From: Verrucomicrobiota bacterium
GTDB taxonomy: Bacteria > Verrucomicrobiota > Verrucomicrobiia > Opitutales > Opitutaceae
NCBI GenBank assembly: GCA_016721945.1
Contig: JADKHC010000004.1
Span: forward strand, 181,505-245,504
Direction of reading: 5' to 3'
Length of the DNA: 64,000 nt
Part shown: piece by piece, positions 1 to 8,600 of the stretch
How the letters are laid out: the number at the start of each line of letters is the position of its first letter
Numbering within the stretch: position 1 is the first letter of the stretch
Notes under the pieces: model-generated
What the model saw: the letters and a program-made list of their open reading frames with translations, nothing else
What the model was told of the DNA's origin: nothing
Databases searched by the model: none
Program-made: the position numbers and the translations under genes

Positions 1-2
1 TG

Positions 3-941
3 CCTGCCAAGAATATTTTTGTGATCACTAGTGCGGTGCAGGCCAAGGCGGTGCGCGAAGTTTGTGCTAAGCTGCCCGCAGCAAACATCATTGCCGAACC
101 GGTCGGCCGCGACACGGCTCCCGCTGTCGGCTTGGCGGCTGCGCTCGTTGGGGCCCGCGATCCCCAAGGCATCTTCGCTGTGCTCCCGGCGGACCATGTT
201 ATTCACGATGCGAAAGCCTATCAGCGTGATTTGCGCGTAGCTTTCGCTGCGGCGGAATCCGCACCCGTGATGGTCACCATCGGTATTTCTCCGACTGAAC
301 CGGCAACGGGTTTTGGCTATATTCAACGCGGCGAGGCCTGGCAGAAATTTGAAAATTGCCCGGTCTACCGGGTGAAACGTTTTGTCGAAAAACCCACGTT
401 GGCGGTGGCCAAGGGTTATCTAGCGGGCGGCGATTATATCTGGAACGCTGGTATGTTTGTTTGGAGCGTTCCGGTAGTTACGGCTGCGTTGGCCAAACAC
501 GCGCCGGAACTCGACACGGCATTAAAACCGATCCGTGCCGCACTGGCCAAGCGCAAGGCTCTGGCTCCGGTGTTGGCAAAAGTGTATCCGAAGCTCACCA
601 AGATTTCGGTCGATTATGCATTGCTCGAAAAGTCCGACAACGTGGTCGTGTTGCCGTCCAGTTTTGACTGGGACGATGTCGGCGCGTGGCCAGCTGTGCC
701 TAAGCACTACGAAAAAGACGCGTCGGGCAACGTGACGCGGGGACGTGCGCTCATCGAGGGCGGTAGCAATAATATCGTTTTCTCCGAGGGAAATCATCTG
801 CTCGCCGTGCTCGGTACTGACGACTTCATTATCGTACACACTCCCGATGCCACTTTGGTTGCGCCGAAGTCCAAAGCGCAGGAAATCAAACTTCTGCTCA
901 AGCGCATCGAGGCTGAAAAGGATGGCCAGCGCTGGCTGTAA
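3..941 (+). CDS. manC: Mannose-1-phosphate guanylyltransferase, 3' part (5' end outside window)
   Basis: This enzyme joins mannose-1-phosphate and GTP to give GDP-mannose, the precursor for the Gmd/Fcl enzymes encoded near 50 kb. The reading frame is already open at base 3 (P-A-K-N-I-F-V-I-T), so the gene starts upstream and the N-terminal nucleotide-binding signature is not visible. Seen here are NIIAEPVGRDTAPAVGLAAA, the LPADH segment, RFVEKP and DYIWNAGMFVW, all typical of the family's nucleotidyltransferase domain. The protein ends soon after the catalytic domain, so it is the short type without a C-terminal phosphomannose isomerase fusion. A GTG at base 21 is internal and should not be taken as the start. 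Confidence 0.9.
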   Translation, partial: PAKNIFVITSAVQAKAVREVCAKLPAANIIAEPVGRDTAPAVGLAAALVGARDPQGIFAVLPADHVIHDAKAYQRDLRVAFAAAESAPVMVTIGISPTEPATGFGYIQRGEAWQKFENCPVYRVKRFVEKPTLAVAKGYLAGGDYIWNAGMFVWSVPVVTAALAKHAPELDTALKPIRAALAKRKALAPVLAKVYPKLTKISVDYALLEKSDNVVVLPSSFDWDDVGAWPAVPKHYEKDASGNVTRGRALIEGGSNNIVFSEGNHLLAVLGTDDFIIVHTPDATLVAPKSKAQEIKLLLKRIEAEKDGQRWL

Positions 942-974
942 AGTGAAACGTCACACGCTGTCATTATTATCCGA

Positions 975-1034
975 GGTAGGGCGGGGCCGCTGGGCCCGCC
1001 GAGCGAACGGACGGCCCGGCGGTCCGTCCCTACC
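975..1034. repeat. REP-like palindromic spacer element (GGTAGGG...CCCTACC)
   Basis: This spacer between manC and ruvX starts with GGTAGGG and ends with CCCTACC. Inside are two GC-rich hairpins, GGCGGG...CCCGCC on the left and GGACGG...CCGTCC on the right. The GTAG head followed by a palindrome, in inverted pairs, is the usual layout of REP elements mobilised by RAYT transposases. At least five other spacers in the window carry the same plan. Confidence 0.6.
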
Positions 1035-1078
1035 AATAATGCACGGGATCGAGCTACCACGGGAACCAAATTCCTAAC

Positions 1079-1513
1079 ATGCGGTGTCTTGGCATTGATT
1101 ACGGGGCAAAACGCGTCGGTCTTAGCTACGGCGACGAGATCGGTGTGGCCACGCCGCTGCCTGCACTGATCGATGCTGAACCAGCCAAACGCTGGGCCGC
1201 GCTTGTGGCATTAGTGAAGGCACGGAAAATCACTGACTTCGTGTTGGGTTTTCCGTTTAACATGGACGACACCGTCGGTTTTAAGGCGAAGGAGGTTGAA
1301 GCCTTCGCAGAAAAATTGCGTACGGCGTTTGGTTTGCCCGTGCATTTCGTCGATGAGCGGCTCACGTCGTACGAGGCAGAGTCTTCGATCCCGAAGGCGA
1401 AGCGTCGTGAGGTTCGTGCGAGCGGACTCGTCGATTCACGAGCGGCCACGATCATCCTCCAGGATTTTCTGAATGAGAAAGTAGTACCGCCGCCACCGGA
1501 GGACGAGTCGTGA
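1079..1513 (+). CDS. ruvX: RuvX/YqgF-type Holliday junction resolvase-like nuclease
   Basis: The protein has 144 residues, the normal size for YqgF/RuvX, an RNase H-fold nuclease linked to pre-16S rRNA 5' processing and possibly to Holliday junction cleavage. The N-terminal GIDYGAKRVGLS motif carries the first catalytic aspartate (D7). VDERLTSYEAE and the DSRAA motif near the C-terminus supply the other acidic residues. The C-terminus ends in a proline and acid-rich tail. The stop overlaps the truA start by four bases (GTGA), so the two genes are probably translationally coupled. No strong ribosome binding site precedes the ATG. Confidence 0.9.
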   Translation: MRCLGIDYGAKRVGLSYGDEIGVATPLPALIDAEPAKRWAALVALVKARKITDFVLGFPFNMDDTVGFKAKEVEAFAEKLRTAFGLPVHFVDERLTSYEAESSIPKAKRREVRASGLVDSRAATIILQDFLNEKVVPPPPEDES

Positions 1514-2280
1514 GCGGCAAGACGGAGATCCGTGATCCGGCAGTGCAGCGTTGGAAATGCGTGTGCGCTTACGACGGCACGAACTTCGCCGGTTGGCAAA
1601 GTCAGCATGGCGGCGGAGCGATTCAGGATGTGATCGAGGCGCGGCTCACACAGATGTTCGGCGGATTACTGCGCATCAATGCGAGCGGGCGTACCGATGC
1701 GGGCGTGCATGCGCACGGGCAGGTTTTTCATTTTGATGCGGCGTGGAAGCACGGTCCGGAAAGATTGCGCGCAGCGATGTGCGTGGGCCTTCCTGCGGCC
1801 ATTCAGCTCAAATCGGTGCGAGCGGTTAAACCGGATTTCCATTCACGATTCACCGCGACGGGGAAAATCTACGTTTATCATCTCTATCTCGGTGACGCCG
1901 ATCCGTTCACGAGGCCGTTCGCTTGGGCGATTGGCAAACCACTCGATATCGAGTCCATGAAGGCGGCGACGGCGGTCTTGCGCGGGAAACATGATTTCCG
2001 CGCTTTCTCGGCACTGAATGGTCCGCCGAAGGACGACACGGTGCGCGATTTGAGGCGTTTAGAACTGGTTCGGCGTGGGCCGCGTGTGCGCATCACGGCC
2101 GAGGCCGATGGTTTTATGTACAAGATGGTGCGCAGCCTGGTCGGCGCGGTGGTTGCGGTGGGCGAGGGGAAGATGACACCCGCGCAGCTTCGGGAGCTTT
2201 TGCGGTCGAAGCAACGCACGCCGCTTGTGCAGACGGCACCGCCGCAGGGGCTGTTTTTGGTTAAGGTTCTGTATTCATAA
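1510..2280 (+). CDS. truA: tRNA pseudouridine synthase A
   Basis: TruA converts uridines 38-40 in the anticodon stem of many tRNAs to pseudouridine. The 256-residue protein has the family length and carries the catalytic motif GRTDAGVHAHGQ with the nucleophilic aspartate at about residue 63. YDGTNFAGWQSQ near the N-terminus and FMYKMVRSLVGAVVAVGEG near the C-terminus are further family signatures. The start is a GTG that overlaps the ruvX stop. The next gene, comF, begins one base after the truA stop, which points to a ruvX-truA-comF-accD transcription unit. Confidence 0.95.
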   Translation: MSGKTEIRDPAVQRWKCVCAYDGTNFAGWQSQHGGGAIQDVIEARLTQMFGGLLRINASGRTDAGVHAHGQVFHFDAAWKHGPERLRAAMCVGLPAAIQLKSVRAVKPDFHSRFTATGKIYVYHLYLGDADPFTRPFAWAIGKPLDIESMKAATAVLRGKHDFRAFSALNGPPKDDTVRDLRRLELVRRGPRVRITAEADGFMYKMVRSLVGAVVAVGEGKMTPAQLRELLRSKQRTPLVQTAPPQGLFLVKVLYS

Positions 2281-2281
2281 A

Positions 2282-3016
2282 ATGAGCACGCTGCTTAAAC
2301 GGCTGACTCGCGGGTTGGGCGATGTGGCGTTTCCGCCGGTCTGCGTGTCGTGCGACGGATTGGTTGAAGCTGGTGCGTATCGGCATGTCTGCGTGAAGTG
2401 CGCGGAGAAATTCGATTTTGTTGAGGCCCCGGCCTGCTACGTATGCGGGCATCCGTTCTATGGCGAACTCGCCGGCGAGCGGATGTGTCCGCATTGCGAG
2501 GGACTGGCTCCGGCTTTTCGCGAAGGGCGGACGTGCGTGCTCTTCAAAGGGCCGGCCCGCGGATTGGTGCATGAGTTGAAATATCATCGCGGACTTTTTG
2601 CGCTGGTGGATATCGAGGAGGCTATTCGACATTCACCGCGCGTTTTGGAGCTCGTGCGCGACGCCGTGCTGGTGCCGGTGCCATTACATTCGCGAAAGGA
2701 ACGGGAGCGCGGTTATAACCAATCATTATTACTGGCAGAATGTTTCGCTCGCGCTGCTGGCGGTGCAACGCGAGTTGAGTCGTTGTTACACCGCGAGATA
2801 GACACGGTTTCTCAGACCGCGTTTGATCGAAATACGCGGCGCATCAACCTGAAAAATGCCTTTGCACTTACGCGGCGCGTCGCCATAAACACCGCTCTGC
2901 ATTACGTACTTGTCGATGATGTCTTCACTACCGGTTCAACCCTTAACAGCTGCGCAGGCGTACTCCGCCGGGCGGGCTGCTTGAGTCTGGACGTCGTCAC
3001 TTTTGGTCACGGTTAA
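2282..3016 (+). CDS. comF: ComF-family phosphoribosyltransferase-like protein
   Basis: The 244-residue protein has the ComF layout. An N-terminal double zinc finger (CVSC...CVKC, then CYVCG...CPHC) is followed by a PRTase-like domain with the PRPP-binding loop VLVDDVFTTGST. In transformable bacteria ComF helps single-stranded DNA entry; in most species the role is unknown. I chose the ATG at 2282, directly after the truA stop, because the frame upstream of it lies inside truA and has no family features. No other competence gene lies in the window, so the role cannot be narrowed from context. Confidence 0.85.
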   Translation: MSTLLKRLTRGLGDVAFPPVCVSCDGLVEAGAYRHVCVKCAEKFDFVEAPACYVCGHPFYGELAGERMCPHCEGLAPAFREGRTCVLFKGPARGLVHELKYHRGLFALVDIEEAIRHSPRVLELVRDAVLVPVPLHSRKERERGYNQSLLLAECFARAAGGATRVESLLHREIDTVSQTAFDRNTRRINLKNAFALTRRVAINTALHYVLVDDVFTTGSTLNSCAGVLRRAGCLSLDVVTFGHG

Positions 3017-3024
3017 CTCACGCT

Positions 3025-3894
3025 ATGTCGCTTTTTAGCAAACCGCAGTATTCCACCGTCGTTGTTAAGAAAAAAGACATCCCCAAGGGGCTGTGGACCA
3101 AGTGCCCGATCTCCGGCGAGATCGTCTTCAACAAGGAACTCGAGGACAACCTCATGGTGGTGCCCAAATCGGGCTACCATTTCCCGATCCAAGCGCGGGC
3201 ACGGATCGCGGCGCTTTTCGATCCGAACACATTTGAAGAAGCCGATGCCAAAGTTCGCTCGGCTGATCCGTTAAAATTCGTCGATTCGCAGCCCTATCCC
3301 GAACGTCTCAAAAAGTACGAAAAAGAGAGTGGCTTGCCCGAGGCCGTCGTTTGCGGCACCGGGAAAATCCACGACCTCAATGTTTCTGTTGCGGTGATGG
3401 ATTTCCGTTTTTGTGGCGGTGCGATGGGTTCGGCGTCGGGCGAAAAAATCACCCGGGCCATCGAAGTCGCGCTGAAAAAGAAAATCCCCTGTATCATCTT
3501 CAGCGCATCCGGCGGCGCGCGCATGCAGGAAGGCATTTTCTCGCTCATGCAGATGGCCAAGACGAGTGCCGCGCTCGGCCGACTTGCCGAAGCGAAGTTG
3601 CCCTTTATCTCGGTGCTCACGCATCCGACCATGGGTGGCGTAACGGCCAGCTTTGCCACTCTGGGCGATGTCATCCTCGCTGAGCCCGGAGCGCTGGTGG
3701 GTTTTGCTGGAGCCCGCGTGATCAAGGAAACGACAAAACAGACGCTACCTCCAGGTTTCCAAAGCGCAGAATTCCTCCTTCAACACGGTTTGATTGACCA
3801 GATCGTAAGCCGTCTAGATATGCGCGACCGCCTGCGCGATCTACTGCTCGCGTTGTACGTTGGAAAATTGCCAGCGGCAAATGCCAAGAGCTGA
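3025..3894 (+). CDS. accD: Acetyl-CoA carboxylase carboxyltransferase subunit beta, with degenerate zinc ribbon
   Basis: AccD forms the carboxyltransferase with AccA and makes malonyl-CoA for fatty acid synthesis. The 289 residues match the family, and the crotonase-fold core is intact: FCGGAMGSASGEKITRAIE, SASGGARMQEG and HPTMGGVTASFA. The N-terminal zinc ribbon is not intact. The four positions that are cysteine in E. coli AccD (27, 30, 46, 49) are Cys, Ser, Val and Ser here (TKCPIS and VVPKSG), although the surrounding residues (GEIVFNKELEDNLM, YHFPI) still align. The enzyme is probably active without zinc at this site, or another gene supplies the role. The start lies nine bases after comF. 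Confidence 0.93.
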   Translation: MSLFSKPQYSTVVVKKKDIPKGLWTKCPISGEIVFNKELEDNLMVVPKSGYHFPIQARARIAALFDPNTFEEADAKVRSADPLKFVDSQPYPERLKKYEKESGLPEAVVCGTGKIHDLNVSVAVMDFRFCGGAMGSASGEKITRAIEVALKKKIPCIIFSASGGARMQEGIFSLMQMAKTSAALGRLAEAKLPFISVLTHPTMGGVTASFATLGDVILAEPGALVGFAGARVIKETTKQTLPPGFQSAEFLLQHGLIDQIVSRLDMRDRLRDLLLALYVGKLPAANAKS

Positions 3895-3936
3895 GTTCAC
3901 GTTGCCTGCGAAAGCGGGGAGGCTTTTCTCCTCCGG

Positions 3937-4011
3937 GGTAGGGCGGATTATCCTTAATCCGTCGGCTTCGACTCCGCATCAACCGGCGCGTTAGGGATAA
4001 CGCGCCCTACC
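3937..4011. repeat. REP-like palindromic spacer element
   Basis: This element between accD and folC begins GGTAGGG and ends CCCTACC. It contains two hairpins: GGATTATCCTTAATCC, and GGCGCGTT facing AACGCGCC. It has the same arrangement as the element after manC, with different stem sequences. Confidence 0.6.
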
Positions 4012-4030
4012 ACCTGAGGCGTTTTATTTT

Positions 4031-5341
4031 TTGAATACGAAAAGGCAAAACTTCACCGACTACGCTGCTGTTCAGGAATACCTGTTCAGCTTGAAGGCGA
4101 AGGGCGTGAAATACGGCATCGACCGGATGAACTCATGGCTTGAAGCCATCGGTCATCCGGAAAAGCGTACCCCGGTTATCCACATCACCGGAACCAATGG
4201 TAAGGGATCAACGGCGGCGATGCTTGAATCGATTTTTCGCGCGGCGGGGTGGCGCACGGGCCTTTATACTTCGCCGCATCTCGTGCGCTTGGGCGAACGC
4301 GTGCAGGTGAACCGCGAGCTGCTTACCGAGCAAGAAATCACGGCTTATACGAGCGAACTTAAACCGATCGCCGAAGCGGTTTCGCGGGATAATCCGGATG
4401 ATCACCCCAGTTTTTTTGAGTTTATGACGGCAATGGCGTTCCATCAATTTGCCCGCAAGCAGTGTGACATTGCACTGATTGAGGTCGGACTCGGCGGACG
4501 TTTGGACGCGACCAATGTCGTCATGCCTGAAATTGCCGTGATCACATCGGTCGGGCTTGATCACTGTGAGATGCTGGGCGACACGATCGAGAAGATCGCC
4601 GAGGAAAAAGCCGGCATTATCAAACCAGGTAAACCGGTGGTGATTGGTTATTTGCCGCAGGAAGCTGAGCGGGTGGTGCGAGAGATCGCAGCGAATCGGA
4701 GCGCTAAAGTCTACGCTGTGCGCGAGGCGTTCGGTGATGATCCGGTGCGTTGTCCAACGACGAATCTTGAGGGCGAATACCAGCGCAGTAACGCTGCGAC
4801 TGCGACACTCGTTGCGAAGATTTTGCCCACGAACTGGCGGCTCGACGACGACGTTATTAGCCGTGGCCTACAGAGCGTTTCATGGGCAGGACGCTGGCAA
4901 CGCATGAAACTGGGCGGACGCACTTTGATTTTGGATGCTTCGCACAATCCCGAAGGTGCCCAGGTTTTGGATACAAATTTGAAACGCTTGCTCGCTGAAA
5001 ATGGACGTCCTCCGGTTGTCGTGACAGGCGTGCTGGGTGCGATGCGAGCGCGTCCGCTGCTGGAAACTATTTGCCGCTATGCGCGGGAAATCCATTTGGT
5101 CATGCCGCAGCAGGCTAGGGCATGTACGTTTGAACAACTGGAGGCGCTGGTGCCGACCAACTACACTGGCACAATTCGATGCACGACGGTAGACGAGGTT
5201 TTTCCCGGGCCCGGGCTGTGCACCGTGGGCAGCGCGCAAGATACGGTGCTCGTTACTGGGTCGATCTATCTGCTGGGCGAGGTGCTCGCGCGGCTCGAAC
5301 CAGAACGCGGCCCCGGCGAAGGGCGGTTGCAGGATTTCTAG
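4031..5341 (+). CDS. folC: Bifunctional folylpolyglutamate synthase/dihydrofolate synthase
   Basis: FolC adds glutamate to dihydropteroate and to reduced folates, using ATP. The 436-residue protein has the Mur-ligase fold: P-loop HITGTNGKGST at about residues 51-61, SVGLDHCEMLG and the magnesium-binding region in the middle, and DASHNPEGA in the C-terminal domain. The only start that keeps the normal N-terminus is a TTG at 4031. GAGG lies about 12 bases upstream, while the next ATG would cut off the first helix. The N-terminal segment with KYGIDRM is conserved in FolC, which supports the TTG. The accD-folC order is common in bacteria. Confidence 0.92.
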   Translation: MNTKRQNFTDYAAVQEYLFSLKAKGVKYGIDRMNSWLEAIGHPEKRTPVIHITGTNGKGSTAAMLESIFRAAGWRTGLYTSPHLVRLGERVQVNRELLTEQEITAYTSELKPIAEAVSRDNPDDHPSFFEFMTAMAFHQFARKQCDIALIEVGLGGRLDATNVVMPEIAVITSVGLDHCEMLGDTIEKIAEEKAGIIKPGKPVVIGYLPQEAERVVREIAANRSAKVYAVREAFGDDPVRCPTTNLEGEYQRSNAATATLVAKILPTNWRLDDDVISRGLQSVSWAGRWQRMKLGGRTLILDASHNPEGAQVLDTNLKRLLAENGRPPVVVTGVLGAMRARPLLETICRYAREIHLVMPQQARACTFEQLEALVPTNYTGTIRCTTVDEVFPGPGLCTVGSAQDTVLVTGSIYLLGEVLARLEPERGPGEGRLQDF

Positions 5342-5383
5342 CCTGTTGTGGTGGGTGAAACGGTTCGGTGGTAGATGCCATGA

Positions 5384-5421
5384 GGCCGACAACCGGGACG
5401 AAAACGTCCAACCTGTCGGCC
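5384..5421. other. Hairpin in the 300-base spacer between convergent folC and sensor kinase genes
   Basis: The spacer from 5342 to 5642 has no convincing gene. It contains a regular stem-loop: GGCCGACA pairs with TGTCGGCC, then a symmetric 4x4 internal loop, then GGACG pairs with CGTCC around an AAAA loop. No T-run follows on either strand, so it is not a standard intrinsic terminator. It may end transcription from both sides by other means or be a small structured RNA. The rest of the spacer shows nothing I recognise. Confidence 0.4.
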
Positions 5422-5642
5422 CGATGAATAAAAAAACTAACGAAGTAAAGTTAAGGGAACGTATCCTCGGCAATGAGACTGAGGTGATAAAACAGAGACT
5501 GGATGTGCATGCGGCGTGCAAGTGGTGATGCCGGTGCACAGCTACGCATGGATAGCAGGTTAGCCGGGCCAAACGCCCTGGGCCAAGGGACGTGAGACTC
5601 TCCGCAAGACTGTGCCTGAAAAGGATTCTCGCTTGGAGCGAA

Positions 5643-8600
5643 TCAGTCGTGCGCTTGGTGCAACTTGACGACACGAAGCAGTACTTCTTGTAGTTCGGCG
5701 ACCCGTGTCGGTTTCGAAAGATAGTCGTTCATGCCGGCCTGAATGCACTTTTCGCGATCACCCATCATCGCGTTGGCTGTCATTGCAATAATCGGGATTT
5801 TATTCTCATCGGTTGAGCGTAGCCTGTGCGTCGTTTCGTATCCGTCGAGTTCAGGCATCTGACAATCCATTAGGACTAAATCAAAGTTTGACTCGCGCAG
5901 TGCTTCGATCGCGAGAAGTCCATTGCCCACGATTTTTGTTATACAGCCGAGCCTGCTCAATTGTATTTGTATCACGCGCTGATTCACAACGTTGTCTTCG
6001 GCCACGAGCACACGAAGACCTTTGAGTGGGCTTAGATCGTTGATTTGCGGTTTATTCGAGCGTTCGACTATCGGCGTTGTGCTGGTGCCTTTCGTTGCGG
6101 AGTGCTGGAAATCGACGGTGAACCAGAATATAGAACCAATGCCATTGTCTCTTGGTCGCATGCCTATTTCTCCACCCATGAGCTCCACAATTTGGCGGGA
6201 GATTGCCAAGCCCAAGCCCGTGCCACCAAAACGGCGTGTCGTGGACGAGTCTGCTTGTGTGAATGGCGTGAAGAGTTGTTTTCCAACCTCAGGCGGTATA
6301 CCTATTCCGGAGTCTTCGACTTCAAAACGGAGTGGTATGGCTTTGGTTGGCCCCGTTGATTTTGGTTCTTTTTCCACGCGAATAGACACACTGCCTTTTT
6401 CAGTGAATTTCACGGCGTTGCCCATAAGGTTCAGGAGAACTTGACGAAGCCTTCCTGGGTCTCCGCGAACAGTGCTGGGTACGTCCTTGGTGAACGAACA
6501 AGACAGAAGAATTTCTTTTTCAGCAGCCCGTGCAGAAAGCAGTTTAATGGAATCTTCGACGAGCGTTTGAGGATCGAAGTCCTGCATGTCGAGATTGAGT
6601 TTTCCCGCCTCAAGTTTGGAGAAATCCAGAATATCGTTGATGATGGTGAGCAGGGCTTCTGCGCTATGCCGGATGGTGTTGGCGAATTCGAGTTGTTCGG
6701 TGCCGAGCGGAGTTTCGATGAGGAGGTTGCTCATTCCGATGACTCCGTTCATCGGGGTTCTGATCTCGTGGGACATGTTCGCCAGAAATGCTCCTTTGGC
6801 CTCCGCGGCTTGTTTTGCTTGCGCGGCGGCGACCTGCAATTCGGCGGTTCGTGAGCGGACGAGGTCTTCGAGTTGATTGTTTCGGGCTTTTGCACGCCTG
6901 AGTAGCAATCGAGCGGTCAGGGTCAGCCCAGAAAGCGTAGCGACGAGATAACCAAGGTAAGCGTACCAAGTTCTATAGGGCGGTGGGGCTATACTGAATT
7001 CCAGCAGAGATTCTTCACCTACTTGTTCGTTATTATCGATCAGTCGTACAGCCATTCCGTAGGTACCCTCGTGCATTCCGGTCAGGTGCAGGGTTGATTC
7101 GCGGGATGGCACGGACCACCCGTTATTATCGCCAATAAATTTATATTGGTAATTGGCGGAGCTGATTCGCGTGTATGTACCTGGAAAAAATAACAGGTTA
7201 AGGCTGTTGCTTGAGTAGGGGATGTTCTTGAGTGCGTTCGGGTCTGGCTTGAGTTTATTATAGATCATACGCTTGGAGCGCGCATCCACGATGGCGGCCA
7301 GAACAGGATGAGGGGTTCGTTTGGGGAGCTTGTTTGTGTTGTTTTCCACGCGTATAACCGACCGAAGCCCCATGAGCCATACTTCGTTGTCTCCGGTGGT
7401 TTGTAGAATTGGGAACTTTGCCTGAAGTGTGTCGATTTCGCCTAGTTCGGGCGTATAGCTTTGACCATTGGGGGCCAGCCTGAGCACCCCGTGAGCGTGG
7501 GATAGCCACACCGTACCATCGGACGTTTGAATCGCACGTTGGGCATAGTAAGGCAATGATTTGAACAAATTATCTAACTCGGTCGAAGGTGCAAAGTCTC
7601 CCTTGAGCTCATCGAAATAGAAGCGTTCGGTTTCCGTTGCTAAAATCACAATATTTCCAATTGAGCCCACACCAACCCACTGGCGTTTTTCCCAAGGCAG
7701 TTTGTCGAATACCTGCGCGGTCAGTTTTCCGTCGCGCCAGCCGATTCGGCCTACGCGACCTATGCCGAGCTCAATCCATATTGAGGCATGCGGCTGCATA
7801 GTGATATAATTTGCCGGGAATCCAATCCCGGGAATCGGCTCAACCATGGTTGCCCAAGACGAACCATTCCATCCCACCACGGTGATTTTTTTCTCGCCCA
7901 CGAGAACGAACGTATCGTGCGAGATTGCGACGATTCGATTTACGCTGAGGCCGTCCAGTATTTTGGTGGTTTTGCCGTGGTTGTCTCGCTGATATAATCC
8001 CTCCGTGCTGCCGAGTAGGAGGCCGTGGTTGGAAGTCGCTGCACACCAGACGTTCTTGCATATAGCAGTGTCTACTATTTGGAATTGAGTAGGTTCGCTA
8101 TTAGCGGTTTTTAATGATTCGTATAGTTTACCGCCGGAGACGATGTATATTTGGCTTTGGTGTTTTATGATGGTTGGCCAGCTCACGTTGAGTCCCTGTC
8201 GGTTGTCGAAGATCCGCACCGGAAGATTGTAGAATATCTTGCTAATGCCTCGGGTGTCGGTTGCCCAAAGTACACCCGGCTCGCCCTCGCATATCTCTGT
8301 GGTGCCATCGAACTCTTTGCCGTTGAGTGCAAGGTTCAGCTGGCCGTCGCGCTCAAGGAAATATAAGCCGCGGCCTTTGCTCAGCACTGCGATGCGGCCA
8401 TCCGCCAGCATGAGTAGTTTTACAAATCCGACTGAAAGCAGTGAATCGATCTCAGTTTTCCACGGAGTGAATGTCTTTCCGTCGAAAAGGAAGAAGCCTT
8501 GGTTAGCGGATACGCCAAGAATCCGGTTTTTATCCCATGTTACCGTGACGTTGAGATCAAGAGCCTGTTTGGAGTCAGTCACTGTCGCTGGACATAGGGT

